This document shows positions 16,624-26,023 of a stretch of DNA of 64,000 nt, piece by piece. Source of the DNA: Labrenzia sp. THAF82. GTDB taxonomy: Bacteria; Pseudomonadota; Alphaproteobacteria; Rhizobiales; Stappiaceae. Position 1 is the first letter of the stretch; every line of letters begins with the position of its first letter. The notes below the pieces were generated by a model. The model made no database searches, was not told the origin of the DNA, and saw only the letters and a list, made by a program, of their open reading frames with translations. A program made the translations under genes and the position numbers. The stretch lies in the NCBI RefSeq assembly GCF_009363435.1, contig NZ_CP045354.1, positions 2,694,501 to 2,758,500 of the forward strand. Direction: 5' to 3'.

Positions 16624-18822
16624 TTAAGCTGTCGCCATGTAATCGGGGAACCAATCTTCGTGTGCTTTTTTCAAGTTTGCAACGGATATGGTGAGAACAC
16701 CCTCAACAGTCAAATCATCACCACCAGTTTTCCCGATTTGCTGAACCTCAATACCGGCATCAATAATGTCTTCAAGCACAGCTTCGACCTTGTCTGGCGC
16801 AACCGTCAGCACATAGCGTCCCTGATCTTCGCCGAAAAGGGCCGCATGGGCTGGGCCATCGATCCTGACATTTGCGCCAAGTCCACCTGCAATTGCCATT
16901 TCTGCAAGGGCAACACCCAGGCCGCCGGAAGAAATATCATGAACTCCGGATAGCCGAGCTGCACCGATGAGTTGACGAACAATCGTTCCGCGCCGCTTTT
17001 CCGCAGCCAGGTCAACTGGAGGAGGTGCTCCTTCTTCGCGGCCCAGAACATCGGCAAGATATTGTGAGGCACCCAGATGAGTGCCAGGCCCACCTACGAC
17101 AAGGATTGCATCACCTTCCTCGGCAAAGGCTGCACCGGCGCGCACGGTGACGTCCGGCAACAGTCCGACGCCGCCAATGGCGGGGGTCGGCAATATCGCT
17201 TCGCCGTGCGTTTCGTTATAGAGAGAGACGTTGCCGGAAACGATGGGAAAATCCAGTTCTCGGCATGCTTCGCCAATGCCTTTGATGCAGCCGACGAACT
17301 GCCCCATGATTTCAGGCTTTTCCGGGTTGCCGAAATTGAGATTGTCGGTTGCGGCAAGCGGCTCGGACCCGACGGCAGTCAGATTGCGCCAAACCTCCGC
17401 GACGGCCTGCTTACCACCTTCAAAGGGGTCGGCTTCGCAATAGCGTGGGGTAACATCGACCGAGAAAGTAAGACCCTTGCGTGATCCCTCAACGCGAATG
17501 ACACCGGCATCGCCACCAGGCGTTTCGGCCGTGTTGCCCTGGATCAGCGTATCGTATTGCTCATAGACCCAGCGACGTGAAGACCCGTTGGCGTTGCCGA
17601 CCAAAGTGGTCAGCGCTTTTGCATAGTCTTCCGGTTCTGCAATGTCGGACGCATTCAAAACGGGTCGTTTCTTCGGTTCGACCCAAGGGCGGTCGTATTC
17701 CGGCGCTTCATCGCCCAGTTTCTTGATGGGCAGGTCAGCCACCACGTCACCTTGATGTTTGACCACGAAGCGGAGCGTGTCGGTGGTGATGCCGACAATG
17801 GCAAAGTCCAATCCCCATTTCCTGAAAATGGCTTCGGCTTCATGCTCCTTTTCGGGCCTCAGTACCATGAGCATGCGCTCCTGGCTCTCAGACAGCATCA
17901 TCTCGTAGGCGCTCATGCGCTCTTCGCGTACGGGAACCTTGTCGAGGTCAAGTTCGATGCCAAGGTCGCCACTGGCGCCCATTTCAACTGCGGAGCAGGT
18001 CAAGCCAGCAGCACCCATATCCTGAATGGCAATGACGGCACCTGTCTCCATCAGCTCCAGACAGGCTTCCAGCAGGCATTTTTCCGTGAAAGGATCACCG
18101 ACCTGAACAGTTGGGCGCTTTTCATCAATGGTATCGTCGAATTCAGCAGACGCCATTGTTGCACCGCCAACGCCGTCACGGCCGGTCTTGGCACCAAGAT
18201 AAACGACGGGAAGACCGACACCTTCGGCCTTTGCGAGAAAAATCGCGTCAGATCTGGCAAGACCCGCAGCAAAAGCATTTACCAGGCAATTGCCGTTGTA
18301 ACGGGCGTGGAATTCGACCTCGCCACCAACTGTTGGAACGCCGAACGAGTTGCCGTAGCCGCCGACGCCCGAGACAACACCTGACACCAGGTGCTTTGTA
18401 CGCGGATGATCGGGTTCACCGAAACGCAAGGCGTTCATGGCTGCAACAGGGCGCGCTCCCATGGTGAAAACGTCCCGCAAGATACCACCGACGCCTGTCG
18501 CGGCCCCCTGATAAGGTTCGATGTAGGACGGGTGGTTGTGGCTTTCCATCTTGAAGACCACGGCCTGGCCGTCGCCAATATCGACGACACCGGCATTTTC
18601 TCCCGGACCTTGAAGAACGCGCGGTCCATCCGTCGGCAGTGTCTTCAGCCATTTCTTGGAGGATTTGTAAGAGCAATGCTCGTTCCACATGGCGGAAAAG
18701 ATGCCGAGTTCGGTGAAGCTCGGTTCCCGGCCAATCAATTCCAGGATGCGCTCATACTCATCCGGTTTCAGGCCGTGGGAAGCAATCAGGTCGGGCGTGA
18801 TCTTGATGTCGTTCGGGATCAT
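16624..18822 (-). CDS. purL: Phosphoribosylformylglycinamidine synthase subunit PurL
   Basis: Catalyses the ATP- and glutamine-dependent conversion of FGAR to FGAM in purine synthesis. This is the small (732-residue) type that works with separate PurS and PurQ, both encoded nearby. Recognised segments are [15 protein letters not shown] near the N-terminus, [43 protein letters not shown] and [17 protein letters not shown]. The open frame extends upstream to 19032, but the real start is the ATG at 18822 ([13 protein letters not shown]), as in homologues. Confidence 0.95.
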   Translation of the reverse strand: MIPNDIKITPDLIASHGLKPDEYERILELIGREPSFTELGIFSAMWNEHCSYKSSKKWLKTLPTDGPRVLQGPGENAGVVDIGDGQAVVFKMESHNHPSYIEPYQGAATGVGGILRDVFTMGARPVAAMNALRFGEPDHPRTKHLVSGVVSGVGGYGNSFGVPTVGGEVEFHARYNGNCLVNAFAAGLARSDAIFLAKAEGVGLPVVYLGAKTGRDGVGGATMASAEFDDTIDEKRPTVQVGDPFTEKCLLEACLELMETGAVIAIQDMGAAGLTCSAVEMGASGDLGIELDLDKVPVREERMSAYEMMLSESQERMLMVLRPEKEHEAEAIFRKWGLDFAIVGITTDTLRFVVKHQGDVVADLPIKKLGDEAPEYDRPWVEPKKRPVLNASDIAEPEDYAKALTTLVGNANGSSRRWVYEQYDTLIQGNTAETPGGDAGVIRVEGSRKGLTFSVDVTPRYCEADPFEGGKQAVAEVWRNLTAVGSEPLAATDNLNFGNPEKPEIMGQFVGCIKGIGEACRELDFPIVSGNVSLYNETHGEAILPTPAIGGVGLLPDVTVRAGAAFAEEGDAILVVGGPGTHLGASQYLADVLGREEGAPPPVDLAAEKRRGTIVRQLIGAARLSGVHDISSGGLGVALAEMAIAGGLGANVRIDGPAHAALFGEDQGRYVLTVAPDKVEAVLEDIIDAGIEVQQIGKTGGDDLTVEGVLTISVANLKKAHEDWFPDYMATA

Positions 18823-19000
18823 GACGTTCCAGTATTTTGGGACCGCAGAATCTGGGCCGCAAGGACGCGGGCAGGCGTTGATGCCGCCGTTTAGCAGATT
18901 GTCCAGGAAATGGGGAGAGTGCGCGCAAAACTTTGTGGAGGATAGCCTGATTGATCCCCGGCAAGGCAGTCTTTGGCACAAAAATCGTGTCTCCAGACCG

Positions 19001-19447
19001 TCAGGCCATGCCAAGGCCGCTCTCGATCGCATTGGCGAGGTTTGAGCCGTAAAAGCTCAGCTTGCGGGTAGCACCTGTTTCGGGATCCTTGATCTCAAGC
19101 CGGATGGCCTTGGTAATCAGCAGATCGCTGCGCCGTGCGCTGGCAATGGCGTGCCAGGGGATCAGGATCGGGGTATGGCCTATTCTGAAGAAGATGACCG
19201 GCCGCAGATAAATGCCCGCATTCGAGAGCGTGATGTCCAGACAGTTTCGGTAGCTTGCAAACAGACCGAAACTTGCGCTGCCCCAACGCCAGCTATGCCC
19301 TGGCGGGGGCCGATTGCCCGGATAGAGCCGGGACAGGCGTGACCACCCACCAAGCCGGCTGATCAGAAAGACAATAAGCGACCAGAGAAGCCCGAAGCAC
19401 AGGAAAAAACCCGGTACGATCAGAATGAGAAGAGCACTGTCGGTCAC
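19001..19447 (-). CDS. Uncharacterised membrane protein
   Basis: About 148 residues, starting at a GTG at 19447 after AGGACA. One strong N-terminal transmembrane helix ([19 protein letters not shown] region) is followed by a soluble beta-rich domain ([32 protein letters not shown]) that looks like a small PH-like domain. The longer open frame from 19543 would overlap the upstream gene. The upstream gene ends 7 bases before this start, so the two form a pair. No function recognised. Confidence 0.6.
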   Translation of the reverse strand: MTDSALLILIVPGFFLCFGLLWSLIVFLISRLGGWSRLSRLYPGNRPPPGHSWRWGSASFGLFASYRNCLDITLSNAGIYLRPVIFFRIGHTPILIPWHAIASARRSDLLITKAIRLEIKDPETGATRKLSFYGSNLANAIESGLGMA

Positions 19448-19454
19448 GCTTGTC

Positions 19455-19973
19455 CTATCCGTCTTGGAGTGAATTCGTGTCCGGGTTCCGGTGATATCCG
19501 GGCCCGATTGTGAGCGGTCTGGAAGGCATGGACCTTGGCGCAACGCTGCTTTTCAAAGACGTTTGGTGCCGTTCGATTTCCGCACCTGTGGTTCCGTCAA
19601 TCACCGTAAGGACTGCGAGATATTCGTGGTCCGCAGCCACGTCCGTAAGAGACGGTGTTTCGAACTTGTAGTTCCGCTTTGCAGCGGTAACCGTCTGTTC
19701 CAATTCGATCGTTCCGCCCGCAGGGTCCTCAAATTCAGCCAGAAGGCGTGTCCCGGGCGGGAGCGGTTTGACAATCCCCACGGTGATCCCGCTGCGAATG
19801 TCGGCAACCCGGTAGTTGTATATGAACCCGCCACCGGTGATTTCAGCAAAACCCGCCTTTGCCAGAACAGTCTGGTTGTGACGATAAACAGCAGCAAAAA
19901 CGCTGGCGCAGTAAACTGCAGCAGAGACAACGGCAAAAACCGCCCACCGGTGAGATGATCCTGACCGTGTCAC
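19455..19973 (-). CDS. Uncharacterised membrane-anchored periplasmic protein
   Basis: A 172-residue protein with an N-terminal anchor helix (about 10-28, WAVFAVVSAAVYCASVFAAVY) and a beta-rich periplasmic domain (LAEFEDPAGGTIELEQTV, EYLAVLTVIDG). Starts at a GTG preceded by AAGGGA. No conserved motif recognised. It is followed closely by another membrane protein, and both lie between purL and a MocR-type regulator without an obvious shared role. Confidence 0.55.
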   Translation of the reverse strand: MTRSGSSHRWAVFAVVSAAVYCASVFAAVYRHNQTVLAKAGFAEITGGGFIYNYRVADIRSGITVGIVKPLPPGTRLLAEFEDPAGGTIELEQTVTAAKRNYKFETPSLTDVAADHEYLAVLTVIDGTTGAEIERHQTSLKSSVAPRSMPSRPLTIGPGYHRNPDTNSLQDG

Positions 19974-20050
19974 TGCTGTCCCTTCTTGTTGAGCACCTGA
20001 GTGGATAGGGCTGCAACGGTCCCGGCCGCCTTCATCAACCCGGCCTGAAC

Positions 20051-21559
20051 CTACTCGAAGCTATCGTAGCATGCACCGTTGTCCTCAAGGAGGTTCTGCA
20101 GCGACGAGAGCCCGGCCTCCGTTTCCTTGCGCGTCAAAGGATTGGTGAAACCGACCCTGGCGCGGTGATAAACCTGACCTGAGCGACCGGACTTGAACTC
20201 GTCTTCATCGTCGATCAGCACACCAGCGGCCGCTGCCGCTGTCTTGAAGGTTCCGGAGAGCCAGGGTTCGGGCAGCTTGAGCCAGAAAAACGGCGCATCA
20301 GCGCCTCCTTGAAGGCCATATGATCCAAGATACTGATGCACCAGTGCGTGGCGGGCAGCAATCTCGGCCAAGACTTTCTTGCGGAAGTCATCGGCGGCTC
20401 CGGACAGGACGAGACGAGATGACAACTCTGCAAGCAGAAAGGAGATACCGCCAGTCAGCATCTTGTGGGCTGTGTAGATCCGCTGGGCATGAGAGAGTGG
20501 ACTGGAGACCCAACCGCCTCGGACACCTGCAGTGACAGATTTCGACAAGGAGCCCACATGGAACGTGCGCTCCGGCGCAAGAGCGGCGAGGGGGCTTTGC
20601 GAGGCTTCCCGCAATGAGCCGTAGACTTCATCCTCAATGATCCAGAGATTGAACTGGCGGGCAATGGCGACAATTTCCTGCCGCCGGTCATCTCTCATCA
20701 GTGCAGTGGTTGGATTGTGCATCGTTGGCATCAAGAAGATGACTTTGGGATGCTTTTGAGCACACACACGTGCGAGGTCATCCGGGATAGGGCCTTCGTC
20801 ATCGCGTGCAACTTGAACAGACGGCCTACCGGACAGAGCGGAACCGCGCGCGATGGAACTGTAGGTCAGGTCCTCAAACACCACCTGGTCACCGGGGGCG
20901 GTGGTTGCCGCGATGATAGCCATGATTGCAGCTTGTGCACCTGTCGTCGGGACAATGCTGCCTTCCGGGGGCTGCCAGCCGCCGCGGGCAAGCCAAAGGC
21001 AGCCTGCCTGACGCCAACTGTCCGGCACCGAGCGTGTATAGCTCGCAATTTCATAAGGCTTGTCTTTGGCGATGCCGGTGGTCAGCCGCTGAATGGTGTC
21101 CGCCTGACCGACTTCCGGTGCTGACGTGCTATCGAAGCGAATTGTTTCAGGTGCAGGAACCGTAATGCGCGTTCCTGCGAAGGCTGTATCGATTGGGGCT
21201 GCCATAGCAGATTGCACCCAGGATGCACCCTGCGACGACGGTGCGGGAGAACTTGGGCGCCCGTCGTCGGCAGACAGATCGGGTTTGGTGTTTTCCACGA
21301 GGATCTCTGAAGGACCACTGCCGAGCACAAAAGTGCCTCGACCGACTTCTCCGCTAACCAGTCCTCGCTGCCGTATTGTAGCGTATGCGCGACCGATGGT
21401 GCCAACGGTCACGCCCAGATCATAGGCAAGGTCTCTTTGTGGCGGCAGTTTAGCGCCGGCACCCAGCACACCAGTCGCAATGTCGTCTGCAATCTTGTCT
21501 GCAAGGCGGATGTAGAGAGGGCCACGGCCATCTGGGATTTGAGGATGCCAATTTGTCAT
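20051..21559 (-). CDS. MocR-type GntR regulator with aminotransferase-like domain
   Basis: A 502-residue chimeric regulator. The N-terminal GntR winged helix (about 12-80) includes DIATGVLGAGAKLPPQRDLAYDLGVTVGTIGRAY. The rest is a fold-type I PLP domain with VFEDLTYSS, PTMHNPTTALM, IIEDEVYGSLRE and the PLP-binding lysine in HVGSLSKSVTAG. MocR proteins sense PLP or an amino compound rather than transaminate. It is divergent from a DUF1127 gene, with a perfect 16-bp palindrome between them that is the likely operator. Confidence 0.9.
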   Translation of the reverse strand: MTNWHPQIPDGRGPLYIRLADKIADDIATGVLGAGAKLPPQRDLAYDLGVTVGTIGRAYATIRQRGLVSGEVGRGTFVLGSGPSEILVENTKPDLSADDGRPSSPAPSSQGASWVQSAMAAPIDTAFAGTRITVPAPETIRFDSTSAPEVGQADTIQRLTTGIAKDKPYEIASYTRSVPDSWRQAGCLWLARGGWQPPEGSIVPTTGAQAAIMAIIAATTAPGDQVVFEDLTYSSIARGSALSGRPSVQVARDDEGPIPDDLARVCAQKHPKVIFLMPTMHNPTTALMRDDRRQEIVAIARQFNLWIIEDEVYGSLREASQSPLAALAPERTFHVGSLSKSVTAGVRGGWVSSPLSHAQRIYTAHKMLTGGISFLLAELSSRLVLSGAADDFRKKVLAEIAARHALVHQYLGSYGLQGGADAPFFWLKLPEPWLSGTFKTAAAAAGVLIDDEDEFKSGRSGQVYHRARVGFTNPLTRKETEAGLSSLQNLLEDNGACYDSFE

Positions 21560-21605
21560 GGTGACAATTTTCTATATTGCATCTCAAAAGGAGTCAATTC
21601 ATATG

Positions 21606-21621
21606 ATTGTAGCGCTACAAT
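21606..21621. promoter_or_regulatory. Perfect 16-bp palindrome, candidate MocR operator
   Basis: ATTGTAGCGCTACAAT is identical on both strands. It lies between the MocR-type regulator and the DUF1127 gene that it faces, 40-50 bases from each start, which is the expected place for an autoregulatory GntR-family site. Confidence 0.6.
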
Positions 21622-21661
21622 ACAAGAATTAAGTGGAATTGTTACCCTTAAGAGGTGTCAA

Positions 21662-21892
21662 ATGAGTTCAATAGAGACAATTTATGGACGACCAATCGTT
21701 TGGCAGTCGTTTGGAAGGGGAATTGCAAAGGCTGTGAAAACCAGATTGTCACTCTGGTTTGAAAGCTACCGGACGCGTCAGCAACTTCAAGATCTTCCAG
21801 ATTCGGCGTTGGTGGATCTGGGCCTCAGCCGGGAAGCGGTCCGCGCGGAGGCTGGCAGGCCCTTTTGGGATAGCGAGCGTTTTCCACGCTAG
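21662..21892 (+). CDS. DUF1127 small protein
   Basis: A 76-residue basic protein with the C-terminal DUF1127 motif: YRTRQQLQDLPDSALVDLGLSREAVRAEAGRPFW. This is the RxxLxxLdDrxLkDIGlsR-type helix found in small alphaproteobacterial proteins, some of which bind RNA and affect phosphate or stress metabolism. The ATG at 21662 follows AGAGGTG. The longer open frame from 21437 runs through the regulatory region and is not used. Divergent from the MocR gene. Confidence 0.8.
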   Translation: MSSIETIYGRPIVWQSFGRGIAKAVKTRLSLWFESYRTRQQLQDLPDSALVDLGLSREAVRAEAGRPFWDSERFPR

Positions 21893-21970
21893 TTGCAGGT
21901 GCTGAGATCGAGACCCGATGGTCGCTGCCCCCGGCGGTCACGATATGGTCCCGAACCCAAGGTATCTGCA

Positions 21971-22012
21971 AAAATGCCGGACACGGTGCAGCCCACGTGT
22001 CCGGCATTTTTT
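21971..22012 (+). terminator. Intrinsic terminator
   Basis: AAATGCCGGACACG pairs with CGTGTCCGGCATTT and is followed by a T run, at 21971-22012. It ends the DUF1127 transcript. The A-run on the left could also serve the convergent peroxiredoxin gene. Confidence 0.8.
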
Positions 22013-22029
22013 TGTCAAAGATCTGAGTG

Positions 22030-22566
22030 TCAGACCGCGCCGGTGTACTCGCCGCGTGCCGGGTAGTCGTTCTTTTGAACGAAGTCGAGTGCGCCGACCA
22101 TTTCCTGGAAATGCGGTCTGACGAACGGCATCGTCTGAACCGATGCGAAATAGAGAGTGTTGTCAGGCTTCACAAGGAATACGCCCGGCTCGGAGAAGAG
22201 TGCGGGTTCTTCAATGCCAATTGAGGTTTTGCCCCGGCTTGTGGAGATATAAAGTCCCCATTCATTGGCAACGGACAGCGACAGTCCGTAGCCGAACCGC
22301 AGATCTGGCGTGCCGACCTTGTCGGCCATCTGCTGCGCGCGCTCTTCGGTGTCAGAAGAAATGGCGATGGTTTTCACACCCTTTTGAGCGAATTCGGGTG
22401 TCAGGCGGCCGAGCTCTTTCAAATAGGTGGCGCAGATCGGGCAGTGCAGGCCACGATAGAACACGACAAGTGTCGCGAATTCTGAACCGTCTGCCGCGAG
22501 ATCGAAGGGGCCGGAAGTCAGTGTTTCTACTTTCAACTCCGGAACGGACTGGCGTGGAATGAGCAT
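22030..22566 (-). CDS. Peroxiredoxin-like (AhpC/TSA-type) protein
   Basis: About 178 residues with a thioredoxin-like peroxiredoxin fold. FYRGLHCPICATYLKELG carries a CxxC-type centre (C-P-I-C), where the first cysteine is at the peroxidatic position. Downstream are TIAISSDTEERAQQMA and FLVKPDNTLYF. It probably reduces peroxides or acts as a thiol oxidoreductase in the cytoplasm. The ATG at 22566 follows AGAGGTGAGA and is preferred to the GTG two codons upstream. It is divergent from an AraC-type regulator, which probably controls it. Confidence 0.85.
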   Translation of the reverse strand: MLIPRQSVPELKVETLTSGPFDLAADGSEFATLVVFYRGLHCPICATYLKELGRLTPEFAQKGVKTIAISSDTEERAQQMADKVGTPDLRFGYGLSLSVANEWGLYISTSRGKTSIGIEEPALFSEPGVFLVKPDNTLYFASVQTMPFVRPHFQEMVGALDFVQKNDYPARGEYTGAV

Positions 22567-22676
22567 TCTCACCTCTCTTAGGGTAGGGGCAAGACTTCAC
22601 ATCTGCCCTTGGATGCCGTAAACATAGTGAACGATTGAAAAGAAAACATTCCGAAAAGTTGATCAAGAGTACGGAA

Positions 22677-23480
22677 ATGGCTGTTCCTTATCGCACCTCT
22701 TTCAATGGCAAACTTGATCGGCTGTCTTCGTTGATCGACAGACTTCGGGTTCAGGTCAGCAATGCGCTTGTCGGTGGCTCCGAAGAGCAAAGCGCCAATT
22801 TCAAGATCTTTGTAAGCAAGGATCGCTCGTTGCGTCTTGTCTTCAGTCCATTGGTGGAAAATGAACCCTGTGAGCCTGCGGAACTGACTGCCCGTGTCGG
22901 CGAAACCCCTCTGGTGGCCGCGAATATTGCGATTTCAGGTGTTGGAAAGCAGCTGATCAACGCCCTGCCGGACATTATTTCCGTACCACTGAGCGAAGAA
23001 CCCTATCTGACGGCTGTGGTCATGCCGCTGATTGAGGAGGCAACTTTACCTCGCTGCGGGGGGCAAGCTGCGTTTGAGCGTCTGTGTGAAGTTGTGGTGA
23101 TCAGGCTGTTGCGCCACGCAATGGAGCAGGGCAAAGCCGATACGGGTCTCTTGAACGGACTTGCACATCCACGCATTGCCTCGGCGCTCGTGGCAATTCA
23201 TGAGGCGCCAGGTGAAGGCTGGACGCTCGAGAAGCTGGCGGAAACCGCTGGAATGTCCAGGACGCAGTTCGCCGTCACATTCAAGGAACTGGTGGGTGCC
23301 ACACCAATGGGGTACCTGGCTACCTGGAGGCTGGATATCGCCAGAGCGGAACTTGAAGCAGGGCGTCAGGTCAAGTCCGTTGCCAACATGTGCGGCTTTG
23401 CCAGCCCGGCTGCGTTTTCCAGGGCATTTTCCCGCCGCTTCGGCTATCCGCCCAAACAGCGTCGCAGTCAGGCGGCCTAA
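22677..23480 (+). CDS. AraC-family transcriptional regulator
   Basis: About 267 residues. The N-terminal cupin-like AraC_N domain (about 15-150) is followed by the double helix-turn-helix: WTLEKLAETAGMSRTQFAVTFKELVGATPMGYLATWRLDIARAEL, then VKSVANMCGFASPAAFSRAFSRRFGYPPKQRR. The open frame begins with a TTG at 22635; the ATG at 22677 (MAVPYRTSF) after CGGAA is preferred. Divergent from the peroxiredoxin gene, the usual arrangement for this regulator group. Confidence 0.88.
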   Translation: MAVPYRTSFNGKLDRLSSLIDRLRVQVSNALVGGSEEQSANFKIFVSKDRSLRLVFSPLVENEPCEPAELTARVGETPLVAANIAISGVGKQLINALPDIISVPLSEEPYLTAVVMPLIEEATLPRCGGQAAFERLCEVVVIRLLRHAMEQGKADTGLLNGLAHPRIASALVAIHEAPGEGWTLEKLAETAGMSRTQFAVTFKELVGATPMGYLATWRLDIARAELEAGRQVKSVANMCGFASPAAFSRAFSRRFGYPPKQRRSQAA

Positions 23481-23486
23481 GAGCGC

Positions 23487-23741
23487 TTAGTCGCGGTCCT
23501 TGACGGGCTTTTCCATGGCATAAAGCTCATCGGTCACATCGTCCGCCTTGCGGGCAAAGAGCGCTTGGGCATCTTTGAGGCCCTGATTGTAGAAGTGAGC
23601 GCCGAGCGTCGGGACAAGAAAGCCGACCAGCTGATCGGCATCCATGTTGCCTATATCCGTGTCGAGCTCGTCGTTGAGATAGTCCCTTATCAGGTCCGCA
23701 AGGCGCGACCTGGTGTCATTGTCCAGTTCCAGATCGCTCAT
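23487..23741 (-). CDS. DUF2164 family protein
   Basis: An 84-residue acidic protein with the DUF2164 pattern: LELDNDTRSRLADLIRDYLNDELDTDIGNMDADQLVGFLVPTLGAHFYNQGLKDAQALFA. Function unknown. It lies 21 bases after the purQ stop region in the same orientation, so it may be cotranscribed with the purine genes, and it converges with the AraC gene 6 bases away. Confidence 0.8.
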   Translation of the reverse strand: MSDLELDNDTRSRLADLIRDYLNDELDTDIGNMDADQLVGFLVPTLGAHFYNQGLKDAQALFARKADDVTDELYAMEKPVKDRD

Positions 23742-23762
23742 ACCGGTCTCCCTGCTTTCAGA

Positions 23763-24428
23763 TCAGGCTGCTGTCAGAAGACTTTCGAACAACAGACGCC
23801 CGTCCAACCCACCGTGCAAGGGCTCTACCAGGTTTTCGGGATGCGGCATCATTCCGAGCACATTGCCGGCCGCATTGGTGATGCCTGCAATGTTGTTGAT
23901 CGACCCGTTGGGGTTTGTTCCTTCGGCATATCGGAAGACGACCTGATTGTTGTCTTCAATTGCGCACAGTGTTTCCTCGTCAGCAAAATAGTTGCCGTCA
24001 TGATGGGCGACAGGGCAACGCCAGACCTGTCCTTTCTGGAACTTGGACGAGAAGCGAGTCGCGTTGTTGACCGTTTCCATCAAAACGTCCTTGCAGACGA
24101 AGGTGAGACCAGCATTGCGCATCAACGCGCCAGGCAGCAGGCCTGCTTCTGTCAGGATCTGAAAGCCATTGCACACGCCAAGGACGGCAACGCCGCTGTT
24201 GGCTTTGGCAACCAGGTCTTTCAGGATGGGGGAGCGGGCGGCGATTGCACCGGAGCGCAAGTAGTCCCCATAAGAAAAGCCGCCGGGAACGACCACGAGG
24301 TCAACATCGGGCAGCGTGCTCTCGGTGTGCCAGACATGCTGCGGACGCGAACCGGTTATCAGCTCCAGCGCGTGAAACATGTCGCGGTCGCGGTTGGAGC
24401 CCGGAAAAACAATAACGGCGGATTTCAT
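23763..24428 (-). CDS. purQ: Phosphoribosylformylglycinamidine synthase subunit PurQ (glutaminase)
   Basis: Class I glutamine amidotransferase that supplies ammonia to PurL. The nucleophile is C86 in LGVCNGFQ, and the catalytic His and Glu are in MMPHPENL near the C-terminus. The 222-residue length matches the stand-alone PurQ used with small PurL. The open frame extends to 24479, but the ATG at 24428 ([14 protein letters not shown]) is the family start. Downstream of purS and a tiny membrane-protein gene. Confidence 0.95.
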   Translation of the reverse strand: MKSAVIVFPGSNRDRDMFHALELITGSRPQHVWHTESTLPDVDLVVVPGGFSYGDYLRSGAIAARSPILKDLVAKANSGVAVLGVCNGFQILTEAGLLPGALMRNAGLTFVCKDVLMETVNNATRFSSKFQKGQVWRCPVAHHDGNYFADEETLCAIEDNNQVVFRYAEGTNPNGSINNIAGITNAAGNVLGMMPHPENLVEPLHGGLDGRLLFESLLTAA

Positions 24429-24444
24429 TTGGCAATCCCGATAT

Positions 24445-24552
24445 CTAGAGCAGGACAAGAACGGCGATGATGGCAGCAAGAGCTGGCACCAGGATGAAGA
24501 TGGCAGCTTTTACGGCCATGAACATTATGGCCTTGCGCGTGTCTTCATCCAT
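24445..24552 (-). CDS. 35-residue membrane protein between purS and purQ
   Basis: Reads [17 protein letters not shown] followed by a single hydrophobic helix rich in Ile, Leu and Val, ending in TAG at 24445. It fits exactly between purS (17 bases away) and purQ (16 bases away). I recall a conserved annotated family of such purine-synthase-associated small membrane proteins in Hyphomicrobiales. Its role is unknown; membrane tethering of the FGAM synthase complex is one possibility. Confidence 0.7.
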   Translation of the reverse strand: MDEDTRKAIMFMAVKAAIFILVPALAAIIAVLVLL

Positions 24553-24569
24553 GGGCAACAGCTCAGGCT

Positions 24570-24809
24570 TCAGGCGATCTCGATCGCGTAGTTCTCAATA
24601 ACGGTGTTGGCAAGAAGCTTTTCACACATTTGTTCCAGCTCCGCCTTGGCAGCGTCCTCGTCGGATCCGCTCAGCTCAACGTCAAAGACCTTGCCTTGAC
24701 GCACGGAGCCGACGTCGTCAAATCCAAGGCCCCCAAGAGCACCTTCGATAGCTTTTCCCTGAGGATCGAGAACACCGTTTTTCAAGGTGACGATCACGCG
24801 TGCTTTCAT
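24570..24809 (-). CDS. purS: Phosphoribosylformylglycinamidine synthase subunit PurS
   Basis: A 79-residue bridging subunit of FGAM synthase that connects PurL with PurQ. Typical features are the N-terminal MKARVIVTLKNGVLDPQGKAIEGAL and the C-terminal CEKLLANTVIENYAIEI. Its presence explains the short PurL at 16624-18822. Upstream, a terminator after purC separates the two purine transcription units, so purS is the likely first gene of the purS-orf-purQ unit. Confidence 0.95.
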   Translation of the reverse strand: MKARVIVTLKNGVLDPQGKAIEGALGGLGFDDVGSVRQGKVFDVELSGSDEDAAKAELEQMCEKLLANTVIENYAIEIA

Positions 24810-24902
24810 GAGTTTCTGTCTCCGTCAGATCTGGCAAGTCCGCTTGCGAGGCTGCTTACACCAGCTTGAGAGGATCTTAAAGGGAAGAAGGGTACTGAAA
24901 CG

Positions 24903-24935
24903 AAAAACCCCCGCCATTCTTGAAAATGGCGGGGG
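24903..24935 (-). terminator. Intrinsic terminator of purC
   Basis: On the minus strand CCCCCGCCATT pairs with AATGGCGGGGG around a short loop, followed by TTTTT (24907-24903). It lies 14 bases after the purC stop. Confidence 0.8.
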
Positions 24936-24948
24936 ATAGTCGTTGTCT

Positions 24949-25713
24949 TTACTGAACCAGGGTCGGGCCGGAGCCGACCGGGCGTTCATTGCCAAGCATG
25001 ATGCCGAGGCGCTTGGCGACTTCCTGGTAGGCTTCCAGCATTCCGCCCAGGTCGCGGCGGAAGCGGTCCTTGTCCATCTTATCGTTGGTCTCGATATCCC
25101 AGAGACGGCAGCTGTCGGGAGAAATCTCGTCTGCGACGACAATCCGCATCATGTCACCTTCGAACAGCCGCCCGCATTCGATCTTGAAATCCACAAGACG
25201 AATGCCGACCCCCAGGAAGAGACCGGACAGGAAGTCGTTGACCCGGATGGCGAGCGCCATCATGTCATCCAGTTCCTGTGGAGTTGCCCAGCCAAATGCG
25301 GTGACATGCTCTTCGGCGACCATCGGATCGTCCAACTCGTCATTCTTGTAGTAGAATTCGATGATGGACCGCGGCAGTTGGGTGCCTTCTTCAAGACCAA
25401 GGCGCTTGGCGATCGAACCGGCAGCTACGTTGCGAACAACCACTTCCAGCGGAATGATTTCCACTTCACGGATCAACTGCTCGCGCATGTTCATGCGGCG
25501 AATGAAGTGTGTCGGAATGCCAATGGCATTCAGATGATTGAAGATGAATTCGGAAATACGGTTGTTGAGCACGCCTTTGCCGTCAACAATCTCGTGTTTC
25601 TTGTTGTTGAAGGCCGTGGCGTCGTCCTTGAAGTGCTGAACCAGTGTTCCCGGTTCCGGACCTTCATAGAGAATCTTGCCTTTTCCTTCATAAATGCGCC
25701 GGCGGCGGTTCAT
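24949..25713 (-). CDS. purC: SAICAR synthase PurC
   Basis: Phosphoribosylaminoimidazole-succinocarboxamide synthase: joins CAIR and aspartate with ATP. The start is [16 protein letters not shown]; later [18 protein letters not shown] and the [13 protein letters not shown] signature are intact. The ATG at 25713 gives 254 residues, the usual length, and follows ACGGAA; the upstream ATG at 25743 has no ribosome binding site. Preceded by a long structured leader region and followed by a strong terminator. Confidence 0.95.
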   Translation of the reverse strand: MNRRRRIYEGKGKILYEGPEPGTLVQHFKDDATAFNNKKHEIVDGKGVLNNRISEFIFNHLNAIGIPTHFIRRMNMREQLIREVEIIPLEVVVRNVAAGSIAKRLGLEEGTQLPRSIIEFYYKNDELDDPMVAEEHVTAFGWATPQELDDMMALAIRVNDFLSGLFLGVGIRLVDFKIECGRLFEGDMMRIVVADEISPDSCRLWDIETNDKMDKDRFRRDLGGMLEAYQEVAKRLGIMLGNERPVGSGPTLVQ

Positions 25714-26023
25714 GAGCGATTCCGTATCTTCTTGAATTTCCATCGGAAAGGGGACCAGCGAACCGGGTCCATCATCTTGCCGGGACGATTCCCGTCAACC
25801 GGCTGGTGTCGCCGGCCGCAATCCCTTTTTTGCGGCGCGGAACTTACCCGAAGAGGGCGAAAAGTACAATCTTATGTTTTTCGCCCTCAGCTCAGGGCTG
25901 TTATGCTTTTGACGCAGGCGTAAAGGTACTGCGTTGATTTGCTCGCCCTACGGGGATATGCAAGAGACCAAATCAACCCCATATGGGTAGAAGAGCATAA
26001 GCGCAGTTCAGGAGACGATGAAT
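25714..26023. other. Divergent purC / DUF1476 intergenic region with two inverted repeats
   Basis: No gene seen. It contains an 11-base perfect inverted repeat, GAGGGCGAAAA (25853-25863) and TTTTCGCCCTC (25878-25888), and a second hairpin, GCCGCAA with TTGCGGC, at about 25815-25836. Both would fall in the purC leader if transcription starts upstream of them; alternatively the larger repeat is a protein-binding site. Confidence 0.45.

Noticed and set aside
24943..25923. 326-codon plus-strand open frame
   Set aside because: Antisense to purC and its leader; no motif, and purC is certain on the opposite strand.
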